A stretch of DNA of 64,000 nucleotides from Advenella incenata (GTDB lineage Bacteria; Pseudomonadota; Gammaproteobacteria; Burkholderiales; Burkholderiaceae_B): contig NZ_SHKO01000001.1 of assembly GCF_004217095.1 (NCBI RefSeq), forward strand, positions 806,001-870,000, written 5' to 3'. The notes below the pieces were generated by a model. That model was not told the origin of the DNA. It searched no databases and saw only the letters and a list, made by a program, of their open reading frames with translations. A program made the translations under genes and the position numbers. This document shows positions 56,421 through 64,000 of this stretch, one piece after another (position 1 is the stretch's first letter; each line of letters starts with the position of its first letter).

Positions 56421-56449
56421 AACGATCTCCTACAATTTGAATTGAAAAT

Positions 56450-57202
56450 TTAGGGCAAAAAATGTTTATTTAAATATGCGTTAATAATCGAAAACATTTC
56501 ATCTTTATTATTGTTAATAAAGAAATGCCCGCCTGGAAATTCGTTGAACTCTACAGTAGCAATAGTCTCTGTTACCCACTCAAAAGCTTTCGAATAATCA
56601 TGAGCCTCATCATCTACTCCTGAAAGAACAAGAATAGGCACATTAATTTTCTCGCTACGTTGATAAGAAAAGCTGTCTACCAATGACAAATCTGCCTTGA
56701 TCGTGGGTATAAACAACTCCATCATATCGTTATCTTTTAGAACCTGTTCTGGCGTTCCGCCGTACTCTCGTAACATAGCAATCAATGCTGCATCGGTTAG
56801 TTCTTCCTTCGTATTGGAGCTGAATTTCTCTGGTGCTTTACAGCCGGAGATAATCAAACAATTTGGTACCTGGTGCCCTTCAATATAGAGTTGACGGCAA
56901 ACTAGGAACGAAAGTAGGCCTCCCAAACTATGTCCAAAAAAGGCAAACGGTTTGCTAGCACCGGCAAAAAGCGGCACCATCTCTCGTACTAAAATTTGGA
57001 TATCGTCGGAGAATGCGGCTGAATAATGTGACCCACGTCCAGGAAGTTGAACTCCTATCAGGTCGAATTGTTTAGCAATATCCTTTTGCCAGTTCATAAA
57101 CGATGCCACGTTTCCCCCAGCATAGGGGAACATATATAGTTGATATGGACGTTCATTGCCATTTCTACAAACAAACCATTTCTTGAAATCAATCGCATTC
57201 AT
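56450..57202 (-). CDS. Type II thioesterase (alpha/beta hydrolase)
   Basis: A 250-residue thioesterase of the GrsT/TEII kind. The fold begins LYMFPYAGGNVASFMNW. The nucleophile is Ser92 in FFGHSLGGLLSF, the acid is the Asp in LVLSGVDDEAHDY and the base is in EFPGGHFFINN. Type II enzymes clear misprimed carriers, and can also release products. No type I thioesterase is fused to any module here, so this protein may provide release as well as proofreading. A TTG at 57211 is an alternative start. It lies between the S66 peptidase and A-PCP-C genes. Confidence 0.9.
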   Translation of the reverse strand: MNAIDFKKWFVCRNGNERPYQLYMFPYAGGNVASFMNWQKDIAKQFDLIGVQLPGRGSHYSAAFSDDIQILVREMVPLFAGASKPFAFFGHSLGGLLSFLVCRQLYIEGHQVPNCLIISGCKAPEKFSSNTKEELTDAALIAMLREYGGTPEQVLKDNDMMELFIPTIKADLSLVDSFSYQRSEKINVPILVLSGVDDEAHDYSKAFEWVTETIATVEFNEFPGGHFFINNNKDEMFSIINAYLNKHFLP

Positions 57203-57296
57203 ACGGAGCAATACCTTACCTACTAAAAAACGAAATCAATCGTCAAATAATCATTCCAATTGGATCAATCCTTCAGATACTCACATGCAGTGATAT

Positions 57297-58181
57297 TTAT
57301 AGTTTCGTATTCATGTAAGTCAGATTCCCGTTTCTAAGAGTTGCTTTAGCACCGTACTTCCATGCTAGATTATGAGGACCATGACCAAATTCAGCGCCGA
57401 AAAATACAGGTATCGATAACGGCTCTAGTAACTTGGCCACAAGCAGCTCGACTTTCTGTTCCTCATCGCCAGAAAACGAACAATCCATAAATTCACCCAA
57501 AACAATCGCTTTAACACCCGACATAACATTCGAGAAATAGAGCTGATGAATTACTCTATCCAATCGATAAAGGGGTTCTTTGACGTCCTCAAGAAATAAT
57601 ATTTTATCCGTCCCATCAAATTGAAATTTCGTTCCACACAAACTCGCCATAACTGTCAAGTTTCCTCCTGCAACGGATCCCTCAATAACATGATCGCGTA
57701 TTGCCAACGCATTTGCTGGGACAAATTTTCGCACTGGAATCAGGAAATCTTTAGAAATAATATCCATTACATATTTTTGGCTTTGGATATCGTTGTAGGC
57801 GCTAAGCTTTTCCACCATTGGTCCGTGGATCAATTTACGAGACCCTGTACGATAAAGGGCCTCAAGAAGAATCGTTGAGTCAGAACTTCCTATAACAATT
57901 TTCTCTGTCATAGGTATGTCAGAAAGGTGGTCCAAGCACTGTAGAAGCCCATATCCACCACGAGCTATCCAAATAACGTCACAATCAGCTTCATTAATGG
58001 CCCAGAGTAAATCTTGTATTCTGTTTTCAACTGTTCCCGCACAGTACCAATTACGAAGATTAAACTTGGGACTTTGAATTACTCGATGACCATAGGACTC
58101 AATAAAACGGACACTCTGTTGCAACAGGTCTGTATCAGCCGGACTTGATGGCGAAATAAGAGCAATTTTCTTATCGTCCAT
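57297..58181 (-). CDS. S66-family peptidase (LD-carboxypeptidase LdcA / MccF-like)
   Basis: A 294-residue member of peptidase family S66. The nucleophile Ser100 lies in VIGSSDSTILLEAL, the conserved Glu in ILFLEDVKEPLYRLDR and the His in FGHGPHNLAWKYG, together the Ser-Glu-His triad. The N-terminal SPSSPADTDLLQQ and ARGGYG are also typical. Known members trim the terminal D-Ala of peptidoglycan tetrapeptides (LdcA) or cut processed microcin C to give immunity (MccF). In an NRPS operon a maturation or self-resistance role is more likely than cell-wall recycling. Its start overlaps the C-PCP gene by 11 bp. Confidence 0.87.
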   Translation of the reverse strand: MDDKKIALISPSSPADTDLLQQSVRFIESYGHRVIQSPKFNLRNWYCAGTVENRIQDLLWAINEADCDVIWIARGGYGLLQCLDHLSDIPMTEKIVIGSSDSTILLEALYRTGSRKLIHGPMVEKLSAYNDIQSQKYVMDIISKDFLIPVRKFVPANALAIRDHVIEGSVAGGNLTVMASLCGTKFQFDGTDKILFLEDVKEPLYRLDRVIHQLYFSNVMSGVKAIVLGEFMDCSFSGDEEQKVELLVAKLLEPLSIPVFFGAEFGHGPHNLAWKYGAKATLRNGNLTYMNTKL

Positions 58182-59850
58182 AGTTTTCAAAGCTCTCTGC
58201 CTTGTCAAAAATATTTTCTTCTACTAGTGCCGACATCAAGTCGAAACGAGTACATTGATAGATATCTTTGAGGGGTATTTGAAGTCCAAACTGTTGGTTT
58301 ATTTGCCACAGTAGCCGGATCAATAGAAACGAATTACCACCCTCTAGAAAAAAGTCGTCTTTTTCTTTTATTGACTCACTTCCTAGTAATTTAGCCCAGA
58401 GAATACTTAGTTCATATTGAACACCCTTTTTTTCAATTGCCTGTGTCTCAATCGCAATTGGAGGTTTTTCAAAAACAGGGGCTTGTCGAAGCGTATTCCA
58501 TTTATGTAACCCCTCCTCATTATGTATTTTATTGAAGAGTTCACCAATTCGAATATCTGGTTGACTTGTTACAAGCTTGGTGATTTGTAAAAAAATATTC
58601 TTAATTTTTTCTATTTTTTTATCAGTAAAAAGCTCTTTTTCATATTCTATAGTGCAATGAAGATATGAGTCCCAGTCAGATATATTCATCATTAGGGGGA
58701 ATTTCGCTCTTCCATTATGCACATTCAAATTGGGTGAGAAATTTTCACTAATTCGAGAGTCCTTCATCATTTTACGAGGCTGATACTGAATGTACGCATT
58801 CACTGGATCGCCGATATTTTTTCTTTGGACGTATCTAGCGCGCTCGATTAACTTTTCATACGTCATAGCACGATGCTCAAATGTTTCCATAATATTGGCT
58901 TCGTTATGACGTAGCACAGAGAATGCCATATCATCAAGGGAGAAACTATGATGGATTGCCAACGTATTAATAAAGCACCCCAGTGAGCGCTTAAACTTTA
59001 CTTTTTCTCGAAAGGCCGTAGCTGTGGCTATAAAAAAATTGCTTTTGTTCGAAATCAAGCCGAGCAAAAGTGCCCAGATCGTAAGTAAACCAGCGAACTC
59101 GGTGGACTGTTCGCGCCGACACCATGATCTGAATGTTGAAAGCTCATCTCCATCAATTAAAAAAGCTATTTCCCGACCAAGTCTGGAACGATCAGGATTG
59201 GGTTGTTTATCATAAGGTAACGCAATAGCTTCTAAACCTTTAGCCAGTTGTTTATCCCAGAACGCGAATAGCTTTTCTTTCTGCTGAAGAAACCTAGTGT
59301 TTTCAAATAAAACATAATCAATATAAGCAGGCGCATGCATCAAATCCCTATGCTCTCCTTGGTGCTCGATTTCGTATAGCATATCAAGCTCCGTCATCAT
59401 TACATTTATTGAGTTCTGATCAGTGGCGATATGATGCGTGAGGAGTACAAGCAGATTTTGCGCTGGTGAAACAGAAACAATAAAAGCACGAAAGACAGGC
59501 CCGTTCTCGACATCTATATGAAATTGCGCGATTGCATCGGCAATATTGGCCGATTTTTCTTCATCATCTATACCTTCATACTCGAAGCAATACTCTTCGA
59601 CCATCCAGTGACTTGCAGGAAAGACCTCCTGATGGACTACCCCGTTAACTATTGGGTAGCATGTGCGAAGTATGTCATGTCGCAATACCAATTTCTGCAA
59701 CGCCTTAGCCAAATAATCTAGATTAATATCGGAGCCCAACTTTATCGCGAGAGTAATGTTGTAATACGGGCTTTCTGGCTCTAATTGACTCATGTACCAC
59801 AAACGTTGTTGAGCAGCCGATAAATCAGCCGTTCTTTTAGGAACGACCAT
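58171..59850 (-). CDS. NRPS protein C-PCP (no adenylation domain)
   Basis: A 559-residue protein. The condensation domain opens LSAAQQRLWYMSQLEPESPYYNIT and carries HHIATDQ where HHxxxDG is usual. The carrier Ser is near residue 507 in FFLEGGNSFLL. No adenylation domain is present, so the carrier must be loaded in trans by another module's A domain, or the C domain may catalyse transfer or release. AGGAG precedes the ATG. It follows the monooxygenase gene by 3 bp, which suggests the two act on the same carrier-bound intermediate. Confidence 0.9.
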   Translation of the reverse strand: MVVPKRTADLSAAQQRLWYMSQLEPESPYYNITLAIKLGSDINLDYLAKALQKLVLRHDILRTCYPIVNGVVHQEVFPASHWMVEEYCFEYEGIDDEEKSANIADAIAQFHIDVENGPVFRAFIVSVSPAQNLLVLLTHHIATDQNSINVMMTELDMLYEIEHQGEHRDLMHAPAYIDYVLFENTRFLQQKEKLFAFWDKQLAKGLEAIALPYDKQPNPDRSRLGREIAFLIDGDELSTFRSWCRREQSTEFAGLLTIWALLLGLISNKSNFFIATATAFREKVKFKRSLGCFINTLAIHHSFSLDDMAFSVLRHNEANIMETFEHRAMTYEKLIERARYVQRKNIGDPVNAYIQYQPRKMMKDSRISENFSPNLNVHNGRAKFPLMMNISDWDSYLHCTIEYEKELFTDKKIEKIKNIFLQITKLVTSQPDIRIGELFNKIHNEEGLHKWNTLRQAPVFEKPPIAIETQAIEKKGVQYELSILWAKLLGSESIKEKDDFFLEGGNSFLLIRLLWQINQQFGLQIPLKDIYQCTRFDLMSALVEENIFDKAESFENYGR

Positions 59851-59853
59851 AAC

Positions 59854-60984
59854 TTATACTCCTATGTGAAGCTTATGTTCAGATTCAATTTCGGCTTTAA
59901 TCGCAGCCACTTCCTTAAGTGATTGCAATGCTTGTTCTGTTGGCACGCCGAAGTCAATCAAGCACGCAATTTCATCTACTCCGATTTTCATCAAATCATC
60001 TATTACCTTACGACAATGCTCCGGGGTACCAATTAATGAAGCATCACGGGTGTATCGGCGAGCAGCGTGTTCAACCAGCGCGTCCTTGTCACTATCACTA
60101 AGTTTGTTAATTTTGCTGTAATCTGCTCGGGGCGCTGCAAAATTAAGGTGTTCTTTTAGGTAGTTTTTTAATGGTTGCACACCATGCTGCTCAACATCTT
60201 TCTCATCTGAACTCACATAGGTATGCAGCATCAAAGTTACCGTACCACCTTCCTGATCAGTACAATTAGGTTGGAGACACTCCCTGTAACTCTGTATACG
60301 ACTAGCTAAAGTTTTTCTATCAAGTGCTAGTAAGCTGGTGAGGATATTAGCACCTTGCCCACCAGCGTATTTAAAGCTATCTTCGCTTTCAGATGCAGTA
60401 ATCCAGAGAGGCAAACTCTTCTGGTACGGGCGGGGTAGCGTTACCACTGATGTTTCTCTTTGCAACCCATCTTTACCCGTAAATGATTCGCCTCGCCAAA
60501 GCTTAAGTAGATCCGTAACATTGTTCCGAAAAATCTCACGCCTGTCCGAATAATTTTCAGGCTTTAATACAAAATCTGAGGGATGAAAACCTGGAGCAAC
60601 CGACATACCAACTCTTCCGGAGGAAATGTTATCAATAACACTCCACTCCTCAGCTACATTGATAGGGTTGTGCAGAGGTAAGACTACACTGCCCGCCCGA
60701 ATTCCTAAACGTTTGGTAGTAGCGGCAATTGCTGACGCGACGATAGCCGGTGACGGAAATAGTCCTCCAAAAGCATGAAAATGCCGTTCTGGTAGCCAGA
60801 TTGCTTCAAACTCTGCCTCTTCAGCCAGTTTTGCCGCATTCATTACAAGGTCATAAATGCCACTTGTAGAAACTGTAGGCGCCTCACCAGAGAAGAAAAA
60901 AACGCTAAATTTTGGAATTCTATGGTTTGCACTGTTATCACTTATTGCTTGAGAAATGCTCGTCTCGTTATTTGTTTTCAACAT
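59854..60984 (-). CDS. Luciferase-like flavin monooxygenase (NRPS/PKS-associated type)
   Basis: A 376-residue flavin-dependent monooxygenase with the bacterial-luciferase TIM barrel. FSVFFFSGEAP, EEAEFEAIWLPERHFHAFGGLFPSPAIVA, then GSVVLPLHNPINVAEEWSVIDN and GRVGMSVAPGFHPSDFVL match the natural-product luciferase-like monooxygenases (MupA type) found in PKS and NRPS clusters. Such enzymes perform hydroxylation, N-oxidation or Baeyer-Villiger insertion using FMNH2 and O2. It sits directly after the free carrier-protein gene and before C-PCP, so the substrate may be carrier-bound. The exact chemistry is unknown. Confidence 0.88.
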   Translation of the reverse strand: MLKTNNETSISQAISDNSANHRIPKFSVFFFSGEAPTVSTSGIYDLVMNAAKLAEEAEFEAIWLPERHFHAFGGLFPSPAIVASAIAATTKRLGIRAGSVVLPLHNPINVAEEWSVIDNISSGRVGMSVAPGFHPSDFVLKPENYSDRREIFRNNVTDLLKLWRGESFTGKDGLQRETSVVTLPRPYQKSLPLWITASESEDSFKYAGGQGANILTSLLALDRKTLASRIQSYRECLQPNCTDQEGGTVTLMLHTYVSSDEKDVEQHGVQPLKNYLKEHLNFAAPRADYSKINKLSDSDKDALVEHAARRYTRDASLIGTPEHCRKVIDDLMKIGVDEIACLIDFGVPTEQALQSLKEVAAIKAEIESEHKLHIGV

Positions 60985-60997
60985 TGCGCATAGTCCC

Positions 60998-61240
60998 TTA
61001 CTGTTTCATGTCACAAAGAATTTCTGCTAATGCATCAGGAGTGGGATCACTCAAAAACTCTCTCAACGGAATTTTCTTTCCTGTTTGTTCGTTAATTTTT
61101 TCGATCACGTCCAAAGCGGTAAGAGAGCATCCTCCCACATTAAAAAAATCGTCGTTATTGTTTATTTCCTCGATCTCAAGTACATCAATAATTGATTTTT
61201 TTACAATATCTCGCGCCTGATTAACAGTAGTTGTGTTCAT
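60998..61240 (-). CDS. Free-standing carrier protein (PCP/ACP)
   Basis: An 80-residue stand-alone carrier. The phosphopantetheine attachment site is Ser39 in DDFFNVGGCSLTALD. Charged helices on both sides fit the four-helix carrier fold. It is expected to hold an amino acid or acyl group for the flavin monooxygenase encoded 13 bp downstream, and is activated by the operon's phosphopantetheinyl transferase. AAGGAAA precedes the ATG. Confidence 0.9.
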   Translation of the reverse strand: MNTTTVNQARDIVKKSIIDVLEIEEINNNDDFFNVGGCSLTALDVIEKINEQTGKKIPLREFLSDPTPDALAEILCDMKQ

Positions 61241-61274
61241 ACCTTATTTCCTTAATGTGAGATAAACAGGATTT

Positions 61275-61946
61275 CTATTCCATAACGACAAAACTGACTT
61301 GTACTTCTTTCGTGTGGTCCCTTCTGTAACTATGATAGGTAGGTTGTATCGACGGGCTTATTGAATTAATTGAAGAGCAGACCGTACATTGATTTAAATC
61401 TTCAAAAGCGCCAATGCCGATCTCCTGCAGCTGAAAAGCAATTACAGCAGGTAGGTCCAACATTCGATATGACGGACTTAAAGTGGAGTTTGGAAGATTA
61501 AATTTTGATGAAAAATCTTTTAGCAATGTGTCCGACACTTGATAGCAACACGCCCGTGCTCCGGGACCTATAGCCGCTATCCATCCCGCCATATCATCTC
61601 CTTTAGAGCGGATTAGGTCGTTCAAACCATAAATTATCCCGTGATAGGCCCCTCTCCAGCCAACATGCAAAGCTGCTATTTCAGAACCGTCTTTTCGAGC
61701 AAAAAGAACCGGATAACAATCGGCGTTCACAAGTGTAAGTAAAATTCTTTTTTGTAATGTGTACCAACCATCGGCTTCTCCTACTGATTGATTAGTATGA
61801 AGGGCGACGGCGATTTTAGTCCCGTGAACCTGCTTTTTTGTTGGTCGTGACAACCAAAACTGGGCAGCAAAAGAAGGCAAAGGTTCGTCACGGCACCCAA
61901 AGCCATGCCGAACACCATTTATTGTATTTAACAAGGAACATTCCAT
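61275..61946 (-). CDS. YfiH/PgeF-like (laccase-domain, DUF152) protein
   Basis: A 223-residue YfiH/PgeF-family protein and first gene of the NRPS operon. His41 (KQVHGT), Cys77 (NADCYP) and His94 (LHVGWRG) form the expected metal/catalytic set at exactly the spacing of the longer paralog at 43918. IGPGARACCYQV and CTVCSS near the end are also shared. ATG at 61946 follows AGGTG; an in-frame ATG at 61967 lacks a ribosome binding site. Role in the cluster is unknown; it may hydrolyse an amide or nucleoside bond of the product or an intermediate. Confidence 0.88.
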   Translation of the reverse strand: MECSLLNTINGVRHGFGCRDEPLPSFAAQFWLSRPTKKQVHGTKIAVALHTNQSVGEADGWYTLQKRILLTLVNADCYPVLFARKDGSEIAALHVGWRGAYHGIIYGLNDLIRSKGDDMAGWIAAIGPGARACCYQVSDTLLKDFSSKFNLPNSTLSPSYRMLDLPAVIAFQLQEIGIGAFEDLNQCTVCSSINSISPSIQPTYHSYRRDHTKEVQVSFVVME

Positions 61947-63005
61947 TCGCGCACCTATATCGACCATCGTATTAATTACGCAATCCCATCTCAGGGACTT
62001 TGATTGAATGATCGTGACTAAAACATATCAAAAACAAAACACTGAGCTAAGGCTATCTCATCCGATACGTATACAAATTCCTACAGATACAGAGGCCATG
62101 AGCTGCTGCGATTGCGTGATATAAGTACACTTTTTAGATGAAAAGAAATTTCATCTATTACTTATTTGGAATAACCACGAGACATATAGAGAGACCAACC
62201 GACACTTTCACATTACGCTGTCATCTCGATTGATTCGGACCGGCGATTCCTAAATATTAAGAATATCGTAGCGAACAAAAATATAAAAGGCAATATATAA
62301 ATGCATTATGTTTGTTTTTTTACATTAATTTATAGCAAGTAAGAGAAACGTTGATGTGTAGCTAGATGCATTGGTAATATCGCTATTGTTATCTGTTAGT
62401 ATGACGACGCGATTTCATATTTAACATTCTGTTGAGTATTGAACCGTTCGAAATAAGAAAAGAATTGAGCGGCTTTCAGATAACCGTTTGCTTTTAAATT
62501 GGGATTAATATCGACAAGACAGACCAAACGGTGACCAGAGCGAAGCAGTTTCTATGCAGCACGAGCTGATGCTAATTAAGATCGATAAGAAGGTAAACAA
62601 ATTGGTTACTTTATTAGTCGGATTTCTACAACGCTTTTATATTGATTTCACTTTCCGCCTATTACTGATATTAATCAAACTCATTAGCTAAGGTAGCTGC
62701 GTACTTCAAAAAGAGTATTTGGCCGTCTTTAACAATCCTGGAGTGTGATTCCCTTCCCAGGCATATTCCGACGAATATGTATTTGCTTGGCCTATTTTCA
62801 GAGACATAACAAGGTTCCGGCAAATTCGGCTTGGCGCTTTTTCACTTAATCCCGATTTACAGTCAACTTGTAATGGTTTTATTTTCGGATGAAAAAATCT
62901 CTGCAGTGGTCTGAAATCAATAGTTATTAGTATTTAATATTTATTTATAAGCATTGATTTATTCAAAATAACTTTATTATTGGTCCGTCCATAAAGCTAC
63001 GAAGT
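61947..63005. other. AT-rich non-coding region upstream of the NRPS operon
   Basis: About 1 kb without a supported gene on either strand. It must contain the operon promoter, reading leftward. A perfect 9-bp inverted repeat at 62135-62157 is listed separately. No RNA gene or tRNA was recognised. Confidence 0.6.
62135..62157. promoter_or_regulatory. Perfect inverted repeat upstream of NRPS operon
   Basis: TAGATGAAA - AGAAA - TTTCATCTA, 9-bp arms and 5-bp spacer, about 190 bp upstream of the first operon gene. It has the shape of a dimeric repressor/activator site. It could also fold as a hairpin in RNA, but no T-run follows on either strand. Confidence 0.5.
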
Positions 63006-63365
63006 TTAGAGATCATTGTTGACATTTTTTTCAAACTTCATTTTAAGAATCCATTCTATCTCTCTATGGTCACGCTCATCTAACATGAGAAATTGTTGAT
63101 AGGTAATCAATTGAAAAGGCCATGGTCCGTCTTCGTGTTTTAAAGGCTTATCAAACCACCCGGTTGGTAATGACAGTTTTTTCTCGATCTGCTCGATTGT
63201 TCGCTCGGTAATCAATCTTTTACCTGGTATTCCAAGCTTATAAAGCATGTGACTGATAGAAGCAGGGTGCATTTGAACACGCTTGGCGAATTTTGATTTA
63301 AAGCCTTCACCATATTTGTCAACCAATCTCTGCAATTGAAGGCGGCGAAATTCATACTTATCCAT
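63006..63365 (-). CDS. Phage-type HTH DNA-binding regulator
   Basis: A 119-residue protein. FRRLQLQRLVDKYGEGFKSK, FAKRVQMHPASISHMLYKLG and then KRLITERTIEQIEKKLSLPTGWFDKP form the helix-turn-helix pattern of small phage-repressor-like regulators (Cro/CI class). The C-terminal half is short and lacks a LexA-type peptidase domain. It could control the NRPS operon or a mobile-element function. The start at 63365 has GGA eight bases upstream; a further in-frame ATG at 63401 would add 12 residues. An inverted repeat 170 bp upstream is a candidate operator. Confidence 0.75.
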   Translation of the reverse strand: MDKYEFRRLQLQRLVDKYGEGFKSKFAKRVQMHPASISHMLYKLGIPGKRLITERTIEQIEKKLSLPTGWFDKPLKHEDGPWPFQLITYQQFLMLDERDHREIEWILKMKFEKNVNNDL

Positions 63366-64000
63366 ACGGCAGATCCGAAAAGTGAGGGAAAAGCGCTTCA
63401 TACCGCATCAAGAGGCGGTATGACGACAACTGTCCAAAAGATTGAATTCGAAAACAATGCATAAAAATCCATAAAACAATATGTTACAAGAAGTAAATAT
63501 AAAAATGTACAAATATGTAAAAAATTCGATCGTTGTGTCGATATTGACACAAGGCACTTTACATGCAGGAAATAATGAAATTGGTCAATTGATAACAGAA
63601 TCCTAGATCTATAGGATAGCAAATCGCTTGCTTTTCCCATATTATGGAAAGTATGCTGCTAATCCTGGAATTTACTCATAACGACAACGACCATTCGATG
63701 GTGTTTTAGCATCAGCCTCTTTAGGTAAGACATCAGCCCTTTGAGTGGTTGGCATCATACTAAGAGAGGTTCGCGTGTTTTTTTTAGATTGGCCCAATAT
63801 TCGCATGCCTCTTCAGAAATCGGTTTAATGACGGCCAAGTCACAACAACATCATCATTTAGTGCCAGATATTCTAGAGTTTTCTATTTTAAAAATTCTTT
63901 TTTAACTAAGTATATAGCCAGAACACGGTAAAAATTTGGGGATTTTCACCAATATTGGAGAGAGGGTTATCAAAATTATTCGGAGAAAAGAAACCGTGGA
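63366..64000. other. AT-rich region at right edge
   Basis: No supported gene. A leftward 80-residue frame at 63398-63640 is hydrophobic but lacks a ribosome binding site and is not called. The segment contains the inverted repeat at 63533-63552 and then AT-rich sequence to the window end; neither a mobile-element end nor an RNA was recognised. Confidence 0.5.
63533..63552. promoter_or_regulatory. Inverted repeat upstream of HTH regulator
   Basis: TTGTGTC-GATATT-GACACAA, perfect 7-bp arms with a 6-bp spacer. It lies within wider matching arms, TGTAAA on the left near 63516 and TTTACA on the right near 63559. Phage-type repressors often bind such sites upstream of their own gene. Confidence 0.5.

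Noticed and set aside
63398-63640. Leftward 80-residue hydrophobic frame
   Set aside because: Overlaps the candidate operator region, lacks a ribosome binding site and resembles AT-rich noise.

Overview
The window looks like a betaproteobacterial chromosome segment, most likely Burkholderiales/Alcaligenaceae. This is inferred from the Bug/TctC-type solute-binding protein, a Bordetella-style ftrABCD ferrous-iron system, a complete phn C-P lyase locus and a GC-rich coding style. From about 42.95 kb to the right end the sequence becomes clearly AT-rich and carries a nonribosomal peptide synthetase (NRPS) cluster plus a phage-type regulator, so the window joins core-like DNA to a horizontally acquired island.

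Layout. 0-3 kb: a truncated marR-type regulator divergent from a VOC-fold enzyme, an NlpC/P60 lipoprotein and an Old Yellow Enzyme. 3.3-12.7 kb: a peptide/glutathione salvage locus with an RpiR regulator, isoaspartyl peptidase iaaA, the gsiABCD ABC transporter, a P1-family (DmpA-type) aminopeptidase and an M55 D-aminopeptidase. 12.7-15.8 kb: a VOC protein and an Asp/Glu-racemase-family protein, divergent from glutathione reductase. 16.3-20.1 kb: a LysR regulator divergent from an SDR - SMP-30 lactonase - TctC set, probably for sugar-acid uptake and oxidation. 20.2-24.6 kb: a CYTH protein, a D-amino-acid-dehydrogenase-like oxidase, a PLP-dependent threonine-dehydratase-like enzyme and an MFS transporter. 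25.2-35.9 kb: phnCDE, phnF, phnGHIJKLMNP for phosphonate uptake and C-P bond cleavage, with candidate Pho boxes and PhnF (HutC-type) operators. 36.3-39.5 kb: ftrABCD behind a possible Fur box, preceded by a 22-unit tetranucleotide repeat. 39.9-42.95 kb: an MscS channel, a hydratase and an AraC-type sensor domain that stops at the composition boundary without its HTH domain.

Island, 42.95-64 kb. Twelve leftward genes with short gaps or overlaps look like one operon. In transcription order they are: YfiH/PgeF-like protein, free carrier protein, luciferase-like monooxygenase, C-PCP protein, S66 (LdcA/MccF-like) peptidase, type II thioesterase, A-PCP-C, A-PCP, C-A-PCP, stand-alone ketosynthase, MFS exporter and Sfp-type phosphopantetheinyl transferase. 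A second, longer YfiH/PgeF-like gene faces the operon at its left end. The cluster should make a small oxidised peptide or peptide-polyketide from up to three activated monomers. Two YfiH paralogs and an MccF-like peptidase in one NRPS locus suggest that amide-bond hydrolysis or nucleoside-type chemistry is used for maturation or self-protection; this is the best candidate for an undescribed system here. A HTH regulator sits at 63 kb, and two strong inverted repeats (62135-62157 and 63533-63552) are candidate operators.

No rRNA, tRNA, CRISPR array or intact insertion sequence was recognised. All functional calls come from reading motifs and context; no database search was possible.
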